64,000 nt of DNA from Streptomyces globisporus (GCA_014649555.1 BMTG01000011.1:124001-188000), one strand, 5' to 3'. Shown: positions 39,660-48,236, numbered from the stretch's first letter. Made by a program: numbers and translations. The notes: a model not told the origin generated them from the sequence alone.

Positions 39660-40883
39660 TCAGTGACCGTCCACCGTCCCGGACAGTTCGTTGGTGGCCT
39701 TCGGCAGCGTCACGGACGTGCCCTTCTTCCCCGACTCCAGGTCGATGGAGTGCAGTTGGCGCTTGCCCGGTTCGGAGACGTACGCCGTGTGGTCCCGGAC
39801 GAACAGGGTGGGCCTGGGCTGCTGCCAGTCCAGGGGCTCGGTCCAGTCGCCGACCGCTTCGATCTTCTTCTCCACCTCCCCGGTCTCCGGGTCGATGACG
39901 TGGAGGATGCCGTTGGTGCCGAGCACGAGGGCCTCGCCGTGCGGGCCGCGGGCGAGCGAGCGGAAGGAGTAGCTGGTGCCGAGGTCGACCAGCTTCATCT
40001 TCGCCGTACGGGTGTCGATCAGGGATATACGGGTCGGGCGTTCCAGTTCGGCGTCGGGGTCGGTCTTGTAGTCGCCGAGGAGGATCGGGGAGACGTCGCT
40101 TCCGGCCTGGTTACCGGTACGGGCGTAGTCGCCGGGGGCGTCGACCTTGGTGAACTCACCGTCCTTGTAGAGCAGGACGCCGTCCTCGCAGCCGAAACCG
40201 ACCACCTCGCCCTGGGCGGCGGCCTCGCCGTGGACACCCGGGCAGTTCTCGGCGCGCGCGATCTCCTTGTCGTTCTTGTCCAGGACGAGGGCTCCGGTGC
40301 GCTTCTCCTCGGTGCCGAGGGTGGTGACGAGCTCTCCGCCGGCCAGTTCGATGGCGACACCGTGATGGGCCTCGGCGGAGGTGTAGCTGCGTCCCTCGGG
40401 CCGCTTGCCGCCGGCCAGGTCGGCGGGGTCGAAGACGTTCACCTCGCCGGTGCCGTCGGTGAACAGGACCGTCCTGCCGCCGTGCCGGACGACATGGCCG
40501 GGCTTCGCACCCTTGAACTCGGCGTCCGTGAAGGCCTGCCGGGCCGCGTCGTACACCCGGAAGCCGCTGTCGGTGGAGACGACGACGTGGTCATCGTCGC
40601 CCGCCGGGTTGACCCGGTTGAAGCCGGGCAGCTCGACGGTCTTCGCGAGCTTCAGGGTCTCGCCGTCGAGGACGTACAGTCCCCCGTCGTACGAGGCGAC
40701 CAGCGGGTTCTTCACCGTGGTGGCTCCACCGTTCTTGGCCTGTTCCGCCTGCTTCGGCTCGGCCTCGGACGCTGTGTCACCGCTGCCGCCACAGGCGGCC
40801 AGCACGAGGGACGCCGTCAGAGCGAGGGTGGTGCCCGTGAGTATGCGGGCGGTTGCAGAACTGTTCATTTTCATGGTGTGCAT
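39660..40883 (-). CDS. aztD: zinc metallochaperone AztD
   Basis: A 407-residue lipoprotein (signal peptide with the lipobox LAAC) predicted to be a beta-propeller of the AztD type, which in the family passes zinc to the binding protein AztC outside the cytoplasm. His-bearing motifs include KPGHVVRHGGRT, TSAEAHHGVAIELAGG and the C-terminal VDGH. Repeated blade sequences such as GGLYVLDGETLKLAKTVELPGFNRV and NGILHVIDPETGEVEKKI are visible. Last gene of the minus-strand azt operon, 84 bases after aztC. ATG 40883, 40874 and 40868 are all possible starts. Confidence 0.85.
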   Translation of the reverse strand: MHTMKMNSSATARILTGTTLALTASLVLAACGGSGDTASEAEPKQAEQAKNGGATTVKNPLVASYDGGLYVLDGETLKLAKTVELPGFNRVNPAGDDDHVVVSTDSGFRVYDAARQAFTDAEFKGAKPGHVVRHGGRTVLFTDGTGEVNVFDPADLAGGKRPEGRSYTSAEAHHGVAIELAGGELVTTLGTEEKRTGALVLDKNDKEIARAENCPGVHGEAAAQGEVVGFGCEDGVLLYKDGEFTKVDAPGDYARTGNQAGSDVSPILLGDYKTDPDAELERPTRISLIDTRTAKMKLVDLGTSYSFRSLARGPHGEALVLGTNGILHVIDPETGEVEKKIEAVGDWTEPLDWQQPRPTLFVRDHTAYVSEPGKRQLHSIDLESGKKGTSVTLPKATNELSGTVDGH

Positions 40884-40967
40884 GTCCTCTCCGGCCCTGC
40901 GGGCACGGGATGGCGGGGTAGGTGGGGTGGGGTGGCCGGTCGTCGGTGGACCGGCCCTCGGGAGCGG

Positions 40968-41927
40968 TCAGTTGGCGGTGAGACCTTCGGTCATGGCCGA
41001 GGTGTTGGCGCGCATCATTTCCAGATAGGTGCCGGCGCCCTCGCCCTTCTCGGTCAGCGACTCGGAGTACAGCGGGACGACGTTCACGTCACCGCCCATC
41101 TCCCTGCGCAGGACGTCGGCGAGTCGGGTGGGCTGGGAGGAGTCGGCGAAGACGGTGCGCACGTCGGCCTTCTCCATGGCACGGGTGAGGGAGCGCAGAT
41201 CGGACGAGCTGGGTGAGGCGAGTGTCGTACCGCTGGGGATGACCGCACCGACCACGCGGAAGCCGAAGCGTTCGGCGAGGTAGCCGAAGACGTGGTGGTT
41301 GGTGACCAGGGCGCGACGGCCTTCGGGGATGGCCGCGAAGGACTTCTCCATCCAGCTGGAGAGGGCGGTGAGTTCACCGTCGTAACGTTCGGCGTTGTCC
41401 CGTACGGCCTTCTCGTTCACGCCGTCCACGTGCTCGACGATCCGGTCGGTGATCAGGCCGGCCACCTTGCGTACGCGATCGGGGTCGGTCCAGAAGTGCG
41501 GGTCGGGCGCTCCGGCCCCGTCGCCCGGGCCGCCCTCCTCGTCGGCGTGGAAGGTCAGGGGGTCGGCCGCCTCACCCGCGGCGAAGGTGGCCACTCCCGA
41601 TTCCCGGGCGGCCTCCACGTGCCGGGTCACGTTCTCCTCCAGGCCCAGGCCGTTGTGGACGACCAGGTCCGCGTTCTCCAGCTCGGCGGCCTGCACGGCC
41701 GACAGGCCGAACGAGTGCGGGTCGGCGTTGGGCTTCATCAGGACACTGACCTCCGCCTCGCCCCCGACGATCTCCCGGGTGATGTCGCCGAGGATGTTGG
41801 TCGTCACCACGATCCGGGGCCGGTCGTCGCCCGGGTCGCAGCCGGTCGCCGTACCGGCGACGACGAGGAAGGCGACCAGGGTCAGCAGCAGGGCGCGCAG
41901 CCGCGCTGTCGTCACGCGTACGCTCAT
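40968..41927 (-). CDS. aztC: zinc ABC transporter substrate-binding lipoprotein AztC
   Basis: A 319-residue cluster A-I (ZnuA/AztC) binding lipoprotein. The signal peptide LLLTLVAFLVVAGTATGC ends in a lipobox. Metal ligands expected for the family are visible: His in NADPHSFGLS, the acidic and His loop HADEEGGPGDGAGAPDPHFW, His in VTNHHVFGYLAERFGF and Asp in VFADSSQPTRLADVL. It delivers zinc to the AztB permease. ATG overlaps the stop of the AztD-like gene by 4 bp. Confidence 0.9.
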   Translation of the reverse strand: MSVRVTTARLRALLLTLVAFLVVAGTATGCDPGDDRPRIVVTTNILGDITREIVGGEAEVSVLMKPNADPHSFGLSAVQAAELENADLVVHNGLGLEENVTRHVEAARESGVATFAAGEAADPLTFHADEEGGPGDGAGAPDPHFWTDPDRVRKVAGLITDRIVEHVDGVNEKAVRDNAERYDGELTALSSWMEKSFAAIPEGRRALVTNHHVFGYLAERFGFRVVGAVIPSGTTLASPSSSDLRSLTRAMEKADVRTVFADSSQPTRLADVLRREMGGDVNVVPLYSESLTEKGEGAGTYLEMMRANTSAMTEGLTAN

Positions 41928-43162
41928 CGGCCCGTCTCCACCATCAGGGACGGCCGGATGTCCAGGTCGAAGGTGCGGGCGACCCGGAGGTCGTCGTTGT
42001 AGTCGACCTCGTACACGCGCTTGCCTTTGGGATCGTTGAGGTAGGCGCGGCTCCGGTCGACCTCGATCACCGGTGCCCCGGTGCGACCACCGGCGGTGCG
42101 GGGGACGTCCTTGAGCAGGCGCTCGGTCGCGGTGGTCTTCTCGCCGGTGGATATGTCGTAGCCGTGCAGCGCTCCGTCGCTCTCCAGGACGACGAGCGGA
42201 GCGCCCTCGCCCGCGGTGTTGGCAGCGACCACGGGGCCGGTCTCCACGCGTTTCCAGGTCCGCTCGGTGATGTCGAGGACCCAGACGGCGGCCTTGCCCG
42301 CGTGCGCCGTGAGCGTGGTGCTGCCCGGTCGGTGCCGGAACTCCGCGGCCCGCTCCGTGTCCGGCACGTCCTCGCCGTACGGGATCTTCTCCGCGGTGAA
42401 GGTGCCGTCGTCCTCGCCGACGAGCAGAGCGCCGTCGGCGCAGCCGAGGACGACCCCCCGCCGGGTGACCGCGTCGCCCTGCGGGTCCTCGCACGCGGAC
42501 TCCAAAGCGGCGACGCGCTTCCCGGACCGGTCGAGGACCACGGCCTTCGCGGGGGCGTCGCCGTCGCGCGTGAGGGTGACCAGGTGTTCGGCGTACGGCA
42601 CGACGGGTCCGGCGTAGGTGCCCGGGAGCTGGTCCGGAGTGCCGAGAGTGCCCTTCTCCAGCTCCGCGCGGTGGTACGCCCTCGCCCTCCCGTCCGCCGC
42701 CGTCACCACGGTGACACCCTTGTCGCTGCGGATGCTCGTGCCGCCTCCGCCCGGGAGCTCGCCCACCTCCTTGATCTTCGCGCGGTAGTAGTGCACATGG
42801 TCTCCGTGGTCGACCATCCACGCGCCGCTGTCGAGGACCTGGGTGCTGTCCGCGCCGTGGAAGTAGCCGAAGCGGCCGTCCGTGGTGAGTGCGGTGACAC
42901 CGGCTCGGCGCGCCGTGTCGTGGGTTTTGCCGGTGATCAGGTCCAGGACGCGCGTGTCGCCTGATGCGGCGTCACCGAGGAGGAGCCGGGACTGCTGCTC
43001 GGCGGCTTCGGCGGCGCCTTCCACGTACCCGTGGGGAACGGTCGGTGCGTCAGTGCTGTCGGACGGGGACTTGGCGTCGTCCTGCCCCGCGCAGCCCGCG
43101 GTCAGCAGGACCACGGACAGGAGTGCGGACGCCAGGGGCGCGCCATGCGTTCGGACGGACAA
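41924..43162 (-). CDS. second AztD-like beta-propeller lipoprotein
   Basis: A 412-residue lipoprotein (LTAGC lipobox) with blade-like repeats (AAVWVLDITERTWKRV, GALHGYDISTGEKTTA, KRVYEVDYNDDLRVARTFDLDI). It resembles the AztD gene downstream but is distinct; a GYVEGAAEAAEQQSRLLLGDA motif after the lipobox and the His sites YFHGADS, HGDHVHYYRAK are potential metal ligands. It sits between aztB and aztC in the same operon, 11 bases after aztB, so a role in zinc capture or delivery is likely. Two AztD-type genes in one locus is unusual relative to the four-gene aztABCD prototype. Confidence 0.8.
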   Translation of the reverse strand: MSVRTHGAPLASALLSVVLLTAGCAGQDDAKSPSDSTDAPTVPHGYVEGAAEAAEQQSRLLLGDAASGDTRVLDLITGKTHDTARRAGVTALTTDGRFGYFHGADSTQVLDSGAWMVDHGDHVHYYRAKIKEVGELPGGGGTSIRSDKGVTVVTAADGRARAYHRAELEKGTLGTPDQLPGTYAGPVVPYAEHLVTLTRDGDAPAKAVVLDRSGKRVAALESACEDPQGDAVTRRGVVLGCADGALLVGEDDGTFTAEKIPYGEDVPDTERAAEFRHRPGSTTLTAHAGKAAVWVLDITERTWKRVETGPVVAANTAGEGAPLVVLESDGALHGYDISTGEKTTATERLLKDVPRTAGGRTGAPVIEVDRSRAYLNDPKGKRVYEVDYNDDLRVARTFDLDIRPSLMVETGR

Positions 43163-43173
43163 GGGGGATCGCC

Positions 43174-44070
43174 TCAGGTTTCGTTCGGTCGGGTCGTGGG
43201 GGCGTTCGCGGTGAACGTGACGGCAGGGGCGGGGGCGCCGGTGCCGCGCGTACGGCGTCGGTGGTGGAGCCCGGACGCCAGGTGGGACAGGAAGAAGAGG
43301 CTGACCGCAAGGGCCGAGACGGTCGCGCCGGCCGCTGTGCGCAGATGCCAGGAGAGCAGCAGGCCGCCGAAGGTGGCGGCCGCGCCGAGAACCGCGGCAA
43401 GGGCCATGACGCCGTGGACGCTTCGCGCCCAGGGCAGGGCTGCCGCGGGCGGGGCGATGAGCAGGCCGAGGACGAGCAGTGTGCCCACGATGTGGAAGGA
43501 GGCGACGATGGCCAGGGCCAGCAGGCCGAGCAGCACGGCGTGCGCGAGCCGGGGGCGCAGGCCGAGCGTTCGGGCCTTGCGCTCGTCGAACGCGAGGGCC
43601 AGGAAGGCACGGTGTCCGAGCACGGAGACGGCCAGCGCCAGCAGGAACGCCACCCCGAGGAGGGCCAGATCGCTCTCGCGCACGGCGAGTACGTCGCCGA
43701 AGAGGAAACCCGTGAGGTCCACGGCGAACGACTGCGAGCGCGACACGATGATGACGCCCAGGGACAGCATGCCGACGAAGAGCAGGCCGATGCCGGTGTC
43801 CTGGGACAGCCGTGGGGTACGGCCGAGGGCGGTGACGCCCGCGGTCATCACGGCGGCGCTCGCCACCGCTCCCACCAGCAGGTTGCCGCCGAGCAGGGCG
43901 GCGACGGCGACGCCCGGCAGGAGTCCGTGGGACATGGCGTCACCGAGGAAGGCCATCCCCCTCAGCACCACCCACGTTCCGGCCAGGGCGCATATCGCCG
44001 ACACCAGGATCCCGGCCCACAGGGCACGCTGCACAAAGGCCACCTCGAAGGGGGCCGTCAACCACTCCAT
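43174..44070 (-). CDS. aztB: zinc ABC transporter permease AztB
   Basis: A 298-residue ABC-3 family permease with about eight hydrophobic helices. Signatures are GTWVVLRGMAFLGDAMSHGLLPGVAVAALLGGN (residues 32-64) and FDERKARTLGLRPRLAHAVLLGLLALAIVASFHIVGTLLVLGLLIAPPAAA. It forms the zinc channel energised by AztA. The ATG is six bases downstream of TAGGGT, so the mRNA is probably leaderless. Its start is separated from aztA by fewer than 25 bases, in which the Zur box lies. Confidence 0.9.
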   Translation of the reverse strand: MEWLTAPFEVAFVQRALWAGILVSAICALAGTWVVLRGMAFLGDAMSHGLLPGVAVAALLGGNLLVGAVASAAVMTAGVTALGRTPRLSQDTGIGLLFVGMLSLGVIIVSRSQSFAVDLTGFLFGDVLAVRESDLALLGVAFLLALAVSVLGHRAFLALAFDERKARTLGLRPRLAHAVLLGLLALAIVASFHIVGTLLVLGLLIAPPAAALPWARSVHGVMALAAVLGAAATFGGLLLSWHLRTAAGATVSALAVSLFFLSHLASGLHHRRRTRGTGAPAPAVTFTANAPTTRPNET

Positions 44071-44076
44071 ACGATG

Positions 44077-44086
44077 ACCCTACAAT
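44077..44086. promoter_or_regulatory. overlapping divergent -10 elements of aztA and aztB
   Basis: TACAAT (44081-44086, plus) ends seven bases before the aztA ATG at 44094. TAGGGT (44082-44077, minus) ends six bases before the aztB ATG at 44070. Each spacing would put transcription at or next to the start codon, so both messages look leaderless. The two elements share two bases. Confidence 0.65.
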
Positions 44087-44100
44087 GACAATCATGTTCA
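44086..44100. promoter_or_regulatory. Zur box
   Basis: TGACAATCATGTTCA is a 15-bp inverted repeat (7-1-7) that fits the Streptomyces Zur-box form TGAAAATGATTTTCA. It overlaps the aztA start codon and begins within its -10. Zinc-dependent repression of both azt directions is inferred. Confidence 0.85.
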
Positions 44101-44828
44101 ATAACAGCGCGACGACACCGCCCGGCGGCGAACGACAGAGCGAGCGCGTCCGGTTCGACGACCTCAACGCCGGCTATCCCGGCCGCCCGGTGCTCCACCA
44201 ACTCAGCGGCGTGATACCGGCGTTGGCCATGACCGCACTGGTCGGCCCGAACGGCAGCGGCAAGTCCACGCTGCTCGGTGTGCTCGCCGGGGTGATCGAT
44301 GCCACATCCGGACAGCTCCGGTACGCGGAGGACTGCCCACCGGCCTTCGTCCCGCAGCGCGGCGCCGTCGGCGACACACTCCCCCTCACCGCACGGCAGA
44401 CCGTGGAGATGGGCCGCTGGGGAGAGCGGGGCCTGTGGCGAAAGCTGACCCGGAAGGACCGGACCGTGGTCGACTCCGCCCTGGAACGCCTGGGCGTCGC
44501 CGATCTCGCCGGCCGCCAGCTCGGCGAGCTGTCCGGCGGGCAACGGCAACGCGTACTGATCGCCCAGGGCCTGGCCCAGCAGTCCGACCTGCTGCTCCTG
44601 GACGAGCCGACGACCGGACTCGACCCCGAGGCCCGGACCCGGATCACGGCCCTGCTGGCGGACCTGGTCGCCGACGGCACGACCGTCGTCCAGGCGACAC
44701 ACGATCTGGAGGCCGCCCGCTCGGCCCACGCCTGCCTGCTCCTGGCCGACGGACGGCTGATCGGCCAGGGCAGGCCCGAGGAGGTGCTCACGCCGACGGC
44801 CCTGTCCCGCGTCTGGCAGCCGGTGTGA
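44094..44828 (+). CDS. aztA: zinc ABC transporter ATP-binding protein AztA
   Basis: A 244-residue ABC ATPase. Walker A is GPNGSGKST, the signature is LSGGQRQRVLIAQGLAQQ, Walker B is LLLLDEPTTGLD, and the switch histidine is in VVQATHDLE. It powers zinc uptake through AztB. ATG at 44094 is preferred to ATG 44085 because TACAAT ends exactly seven bases upstream, pointing to a leaderless message. The gene is transcribed away from aztB, aztD-like, aztC and aztD, with one Zur box for both directions. Confidence 0.9.
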   Translation: MFNNSATTPPGGERQSERVRFDDLNAGYPGRPVLHQLSGVIPALAMTALVGPNGSGKSTLLGVLAGVIDATSGQLRYAEDCPPAFVPQRGAVGDTLPLTARQTVEMGRWGERGLWRKLTRKDRTVVDSALERLGVADLAGRQLGELSGGQRQRVLIAQGLAQQSDLLLLDEPTTGLDPEARTRITALLADLVADGTTVVQATHDLEAARSAHACLLLADGRLIGQGRPEEVLTPTALSRVWQPV

Positions 44829-44969
44829 GGCGGCGGCGGAGGCCCGTAAGGGGGGATTGGCGATCCCTGGATCACTGCGGCCTTCATCCGTCCTTCGGCC
44901 TGCGACACCGTTGACGGGAAGGCGGCGGACCAGCGGTCCTGCCCGCACCTCACGGAAAGGGAGCCCACC

Positions 44970-45201
44970 ATGACGCGCATCGCCCTGATCACCGGCACCA
45001 ACCGCGGCCTCGGCCGCAGCACCGCCCTGCACCTCGCCGCAGCGGGCACCGATCTGATCCTCACCTACCGCTCGCACGCCGAGGAGGCACAGGCCGTCGT
45101 CGAGGAGGCCCGAAAGCTCGGCCGTGCGGCGGTCGCCCTGAGGCTGGACACCGGAGACACCGCCACGTTCCCGGACTTCACCGCGCAGGTGCGGGCGCGC
45201 C
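44970..45201 (+). pseudogene. N-terminal fragment of a short-chain dehydrogenase/reductase
   Basis: The first 75 or so codons encode a typical SDR start: TRIALITGTNRGLGRSTALHLAAAGTDLILTYRSHAEEAQAVVEEARKLG, with the TGxxxGxG cofactor motif, preceded by a good ribosome site (AAAGGGAG). After QVRA the frame runs into RRRLPQRLPPSP, unrelated to SDRs, and stops at 45269. The catalytic Tyr-xxx-Lys part (normal length about 245 residues) is absent. At 45202 an unrelated reading frame takes over, so the gene is cut by a deletion or insertion. Confidence 0.82.
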
Positions 45202-45363
45202 GTCGACTTCCTCAACGGCTGCCGCCAAGCCCCACTCACTCATCTGTGGCTGGCCTCGGACATCGGTGACTCCTGGAAGTGGCTGCGTGAATTTCCGCAC
45301 CTTCGCTCCCTGACCATCGAAACCTCACTGGAGGTCATTCGCATGCGGCACGACTCGGAGTAA
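45202..45363 (+). pseudogene. C-terminal leucine-rich-repeat-like fragment
   Basis: In another frame VDFLNGCRQAPLTHLWLASDIGDSWKWLREFPHLRSLTIETS and LEVIRMRHDSE, then a stop, resembles the C-terminus of a leucine-rich-repeat protein of the sort fused to NACHT/STAND ATPases in Streptomyces (pattern LTHLWLAS...LREFPHLRSLTI). There is no start codon or upstream part; it joins the SDR fragment directly. Identification is by LRR-like spacing only. Confidence 0.55.
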
Positions 45364-45536
45364 TCGCCCGACTACCTACCCGACGGAGGTGGTCGACATC
45401 CGGGACAGCGGCGGTCGGTACGGGAACACAAGCGCGAAGTGAAAGGTTTGGATAGCGGTCCACATCCGGCCGATCGCGTCCGGAGACTCCACCGTGGGAG
45501 GACCTCGGGCCGTGTTGAGGGGACACCCTCAGTTCT

Positions 45537-45923
45537 TCAGAGATCTTGCAGACGACTGCGCGGCGGATGGGTCGACGGAGTTGACAAGGCATCTGCGGCT
45601 GCTTCTACGTCGATGTCGACCTGGACTCTGCGGAACTGTTCAAGGGTCTCGAGCTCTTGGTCCGTGAAGCCTCCTTCGCTGAGACGAATGGCCTGCGCCA
45701 GAGCTTGAATGGTCTGCCCGATACGAACGGCATCCTCCGCGGCGCCGCGATGGAGCGATCGATAAGACGTGGCAGTGGGGCCCTGCCAGCCGGTCTCGAT
45801 GCCGTCGACGATCTCGTCCATACGCTTGAACTGCTTGCCGAGATACTCGTGCATGTCATCCAGATCGTCCGCCAGCTTTCTCAACTGTGACGACGTATAA
45901 GCGAGTTTGGGCTCATCACCCAT
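45537..45923 (-). CDS. WXG100-like (ESAT-6 type) protein
   Basis: A 128-residue helical protein with the hairpin pattern of WXG100 proteins: LAYTSSQLRKLADDLDDMHEYLGKQFKRMDEIVDGIETGWQGPTATSYRSLHRGAAEDAVRIGQTIQALAQAI. The turn WQG stands in for W-x-G. A 40-residue tail (EQFRRVQVDIDVEAAADAL) follows, longer than usual. WXG100 proteins are secreted by, or chaperone substrates of, type VII secretion. It is divergent from a second WXG100 gene and the toxin cluster. No ESX core genes lie in the window. Confidence 0.75.
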   Translation of the reverse strand: MGDEPKLAYTSSQLRKLADDLDDMHEYLGKQFKRMDEIVDGIETGWQGPTATSYRSLHRGAAEDAVRIGQTIQALAQAIRLSEGGFTDQELETLEQFRRVQVDIDVEAAADALSTPSTHPPRSRLQDL

Positions 45924-46149
45924 GTCGGTCCCCCACGTTCGAACCCGTGTTGCAAGCCGACCAACCCTAGCAAGGCGGACACGACTTCACAGGCATGAGG
46001 GTCACGCACGCCGCTATCACTCCCACCACTGAGGGGCCCGGCTTCGAGTTGGGCAGGCATGCGGCCGCCATGCGGCCCAGTGCCCGCGTCGGACTCCGCT
46101 CAGTTGATGAGTCGCATCATGAGTGACTGCTTCTAGGGGGATCAATACC

Positions 46150-46455
46150 GTGCCGGGCGAAGACCGCATCACCGTTAATTTCGCTACTTTGCAACAGCTT
46201 TCGGGTGACCTGGAGGACATCCTCCGCGTCCTCAACAAGAAGCTGGACACGTTGTACGGGCGGACTGCCAAAGCCGTGCTGAGCTGGGACGGCGAGGCGC
46301 GCGAAGCGTTCATCGACGAGCTGGACAAGTGGAGCCACTCCGCCGACGACCTCAAGGCGGCCCAGGCTTGGCTTCACGAGGTCGTGGTGAAGGGGCACCT
46401 GAACTACGCCGCGGCCAACAGGTCTGTGCTCGAAGGCTGGGGAGGCGGTGCCTGA
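46150..46455 (+). CDS. WXG100-family protein
   Basis: A 101-residue ESAT-6-like protein: ITVNFATLQQLSGDLEDILRVLNKKLDTLYGRTAKAVLSWDGEAREAFIDELDKWSHSADDLKAAQAWLHEVV is a helix-turn-helix hairpin with WDG at the turn. Such proteins accompany and target larger toxins to type VII secretion. GTG 46150 has AGGGGGATC upstream. Its stop overlaps the start of the next gene (TGATG), so both are coupled. Likely the secretion partner of the downstream toxin. Confidence 0.82.
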   Translation: MPGEDRITVNFATLQQLSGDLEDILRVLNKKLDTLYGRTAKAVLSWDGEAREAFIDELDKWSHSADDLKAAQAWLHEVVVKGHLNYAAANRSVLEGWGGGA

Positions 46456-47115
46456 TGGCCAGCCCTGCCTCACCCGCCCAGACGCCGGGTGACAGCGGCA
46501 CCATCGACGTCAAGCCGAGCGACCTCTGGTCGGTCTCAGGTAGGGTCGCCGCACAGCAGGACTTCCTGGTACGGGGTGCCAAGACGCTTCTCGAGGAGCT
46601 GGGCAAGTACCCCGACGCAGGCGGTGCCGGCACCGAGGCCGAGAAGTTCGCCCGGGCGTACAAGAAGATCGGTAATCGCTGGCTGGAGCGTGCTCAGCGT
46701 CGGCGGTGTCGCAGTCGGGTTCACCGAGACGGCCAACGCATACACCAGGGCAGACGCGGCAGCCCACCCCAAGCCGGGGAAGACGGCCGAGCAGCGCCCC
46801 CGGCCCGCAGTCATCGACAAAGACCCGAACCTTGGCTCCATCCCCGACATCAAGTGGGGCGATGACGACGGTGGCGATGACATCCTGCGGGGCTTGATGG
46901 AAGGCATGCCCGAAATCGTCCGAGATCTCCTCCATCCCCTGTGCAAGCACGTGTTCCGGGTCGGCAGGGTGGCAGACGTTCACCCGTATCCGGAGCAGCA
47001 CTATCTCAACTCCCTCTGCCACAGCTGGATGAACGTCTCCGTCACTGCGTCGCTGGGGGCGGACCAGCTCACCCAGGCTGTCGGTGTCATCACCAACCAC
47101 CAGCAGGCAGAGTAG
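46455..47115 (+). pseudogene. frameshifted gene between WXG100 and toxin genes
   Basis: Frame 1 from ATG 46455 reads IDVKPSDLWSVSGRVAAQQDFLVRGAKTLLEELGKYPDAGGAG and GTEAEKFARAYKKIGNRWLE; at about 46685 the sensible reading moves to another frame, VLSVGGVAVGFTETANAYTRADAAAH through ADVHPYPEQHYLNSLCHSWMNV to a stop at 47115. Removing one base restores a single 219-residue protein. The first half is WXG100-like (helical, LWSVSG); the second is unrecognised. GGAGG of the next gene overlaps the stop. It may be a real disabling mutation, a sequencing error or a programmed shift. Confidence 0.72.
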
Positions 47116-47124
47116 GAGGCCGCG

Positions 47125-48210
47125 ATGCGGACCTTCTGCAGCGCCCTGTGGGGAGGAACGGCCTGGGGGCAGCGACAGCACGGCTACCAGTGGGCGCAGA
47201 CCGCCAACTCCGGCCGCGGCACGCCACGCGTCCCCACGGGCAGTCAGCCCGTCCTGGCCGTACTGAAAGACAAGGCCGATGACATCGCCACCATCCTGCG
47301 CGAGTACGCGGAAGCCGCCGTCGACCTGAACCGCGACGTCAAGGACGAGCTCGACCGCGCCATGTGGAGAGCCGCCAAGGACATCATCGAGGACTTGGCC
47401 AAGCCCAAAGACCTGAAGAGCGCGCTCGGCGCCGCCACATCTCTCCTCGGCAGCGGTGCCGGCCTGCTTATGTCGTTCGACGTCAAGACGGTACTGAACC
47501 TCGACACCGCCAAGCTGAACGGGATCGTCGCCAAATACACCGGCATCCTGGACGGCTTGACCACGCGGATGACGGGACTGGAAGGGCCGCTGGATGAAAC
47601 GTACCGCAGCGCCCCCAAGTTCGAGGCCGGCGTCGCTCGTGCGCACGGCTTCGGTACTCGGGCCCTGGAGGAATTCAGGGACTCGAAGGTCTGGCTGAAG
47701 GTCGATTCGAACGGCAACTACGACCTGAATCTCGCCGCCAACGAATACATGGCGAACGGCCATACTTTGGACAAGCACGTCGGAAAGACGGACGAGCAGT
47801 TGGCGCAGCGCCTGCGTGACCAGCAGTCAGGCGGCCCGACAACAGCCTGGCCTCACGGCAAGCCGATGCCCAGCAACTCCTCCGCCTTCCCGAACTACCA
47901 GCGCGCCGAGGAATTGACCGAGCGCAATCTCAACAAGAACAAGGCCGCCATCGAGGCATGGATCAAGGGGCCTCCGCCGGCCTCCGACGGCGACGTCAAG
48001 TCGTTCTACGACAAGGTGCCCAGCGGTGAGACCAGTGGCCGTAGCGTGAGCAAGCAGCCGGTGGACCCCAACGACCCGCTGTCCGGCTACAAGCAGGGCG
48101 GTCTGAATGCCAAGGCGTACGACGTGAGCGGCGTCGACACGCGTATCCGCTACGACAGCAACCGCAACTCTCCTTTCACTGTCATGACGTCGATGCCCTC
48201 CAAGACCTAG
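47125..48210 (+). CDS. polymorphic toxin with C-terminal RNase A-like (CdiA-CT type) domain
   Basis: A 361-residue protein. Residues 1-200 are a mostly helical secretion or pretoxin part. From about residue 205 it matches the bacterial RNase A-like toxin domain: GHTLDKHVGKTDEQLAQRLRDQ (from residue 212, with the conserved His), then SSAFPNYQRAEELTERNLNKNKAAIEAWIKG, DPNDPLSGYKQGG and DTRIRYDSNRNSPFTVMTSMP. Such domains cleave RNA in rival cells. GGAGG precedes ATG 47125. The WXG100 genes upstream suggest export through a type VII system, and an immunity-type gene follows within 27 bases. The family match is from memory of the fold's motifs. Confidence 0.78.
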   Translation: MRTFCSALWGGTAWGQRQHGYQWAQTANSGRGTPRVPTGSQPVLAVLKDKADDIATILREYAEAAVDLNRDVKDELDRAMWRAAKDIIEDLAKPKDLKSALGAATSLLGSGAGLLMSFDVKTVLNLDTAKLNGIVAKYTGILDGLTTRMTGLEGPLDETYRSAPKFEAGVARAHGFGTRALEEFRDSKVWLKVDSNGNYDLNLAANEYMANGHTLDKHVGKTDEQLAQRLRDQQSGGPTTAWPHGKPMPSNSSAFPNYQRAEELTERNLNKNKAAIEAWIKGPPPASDGDVKSFYDKVPSGETSGRSVSKQPVDPNDPLSGYKQGGLNAKAYDVSGVDTRIRYDSNRNSPFTVMTSMPSKT

Positions 48211-48236
48211 CGAAAGCCGAGAAAGGCCAGCACCAC

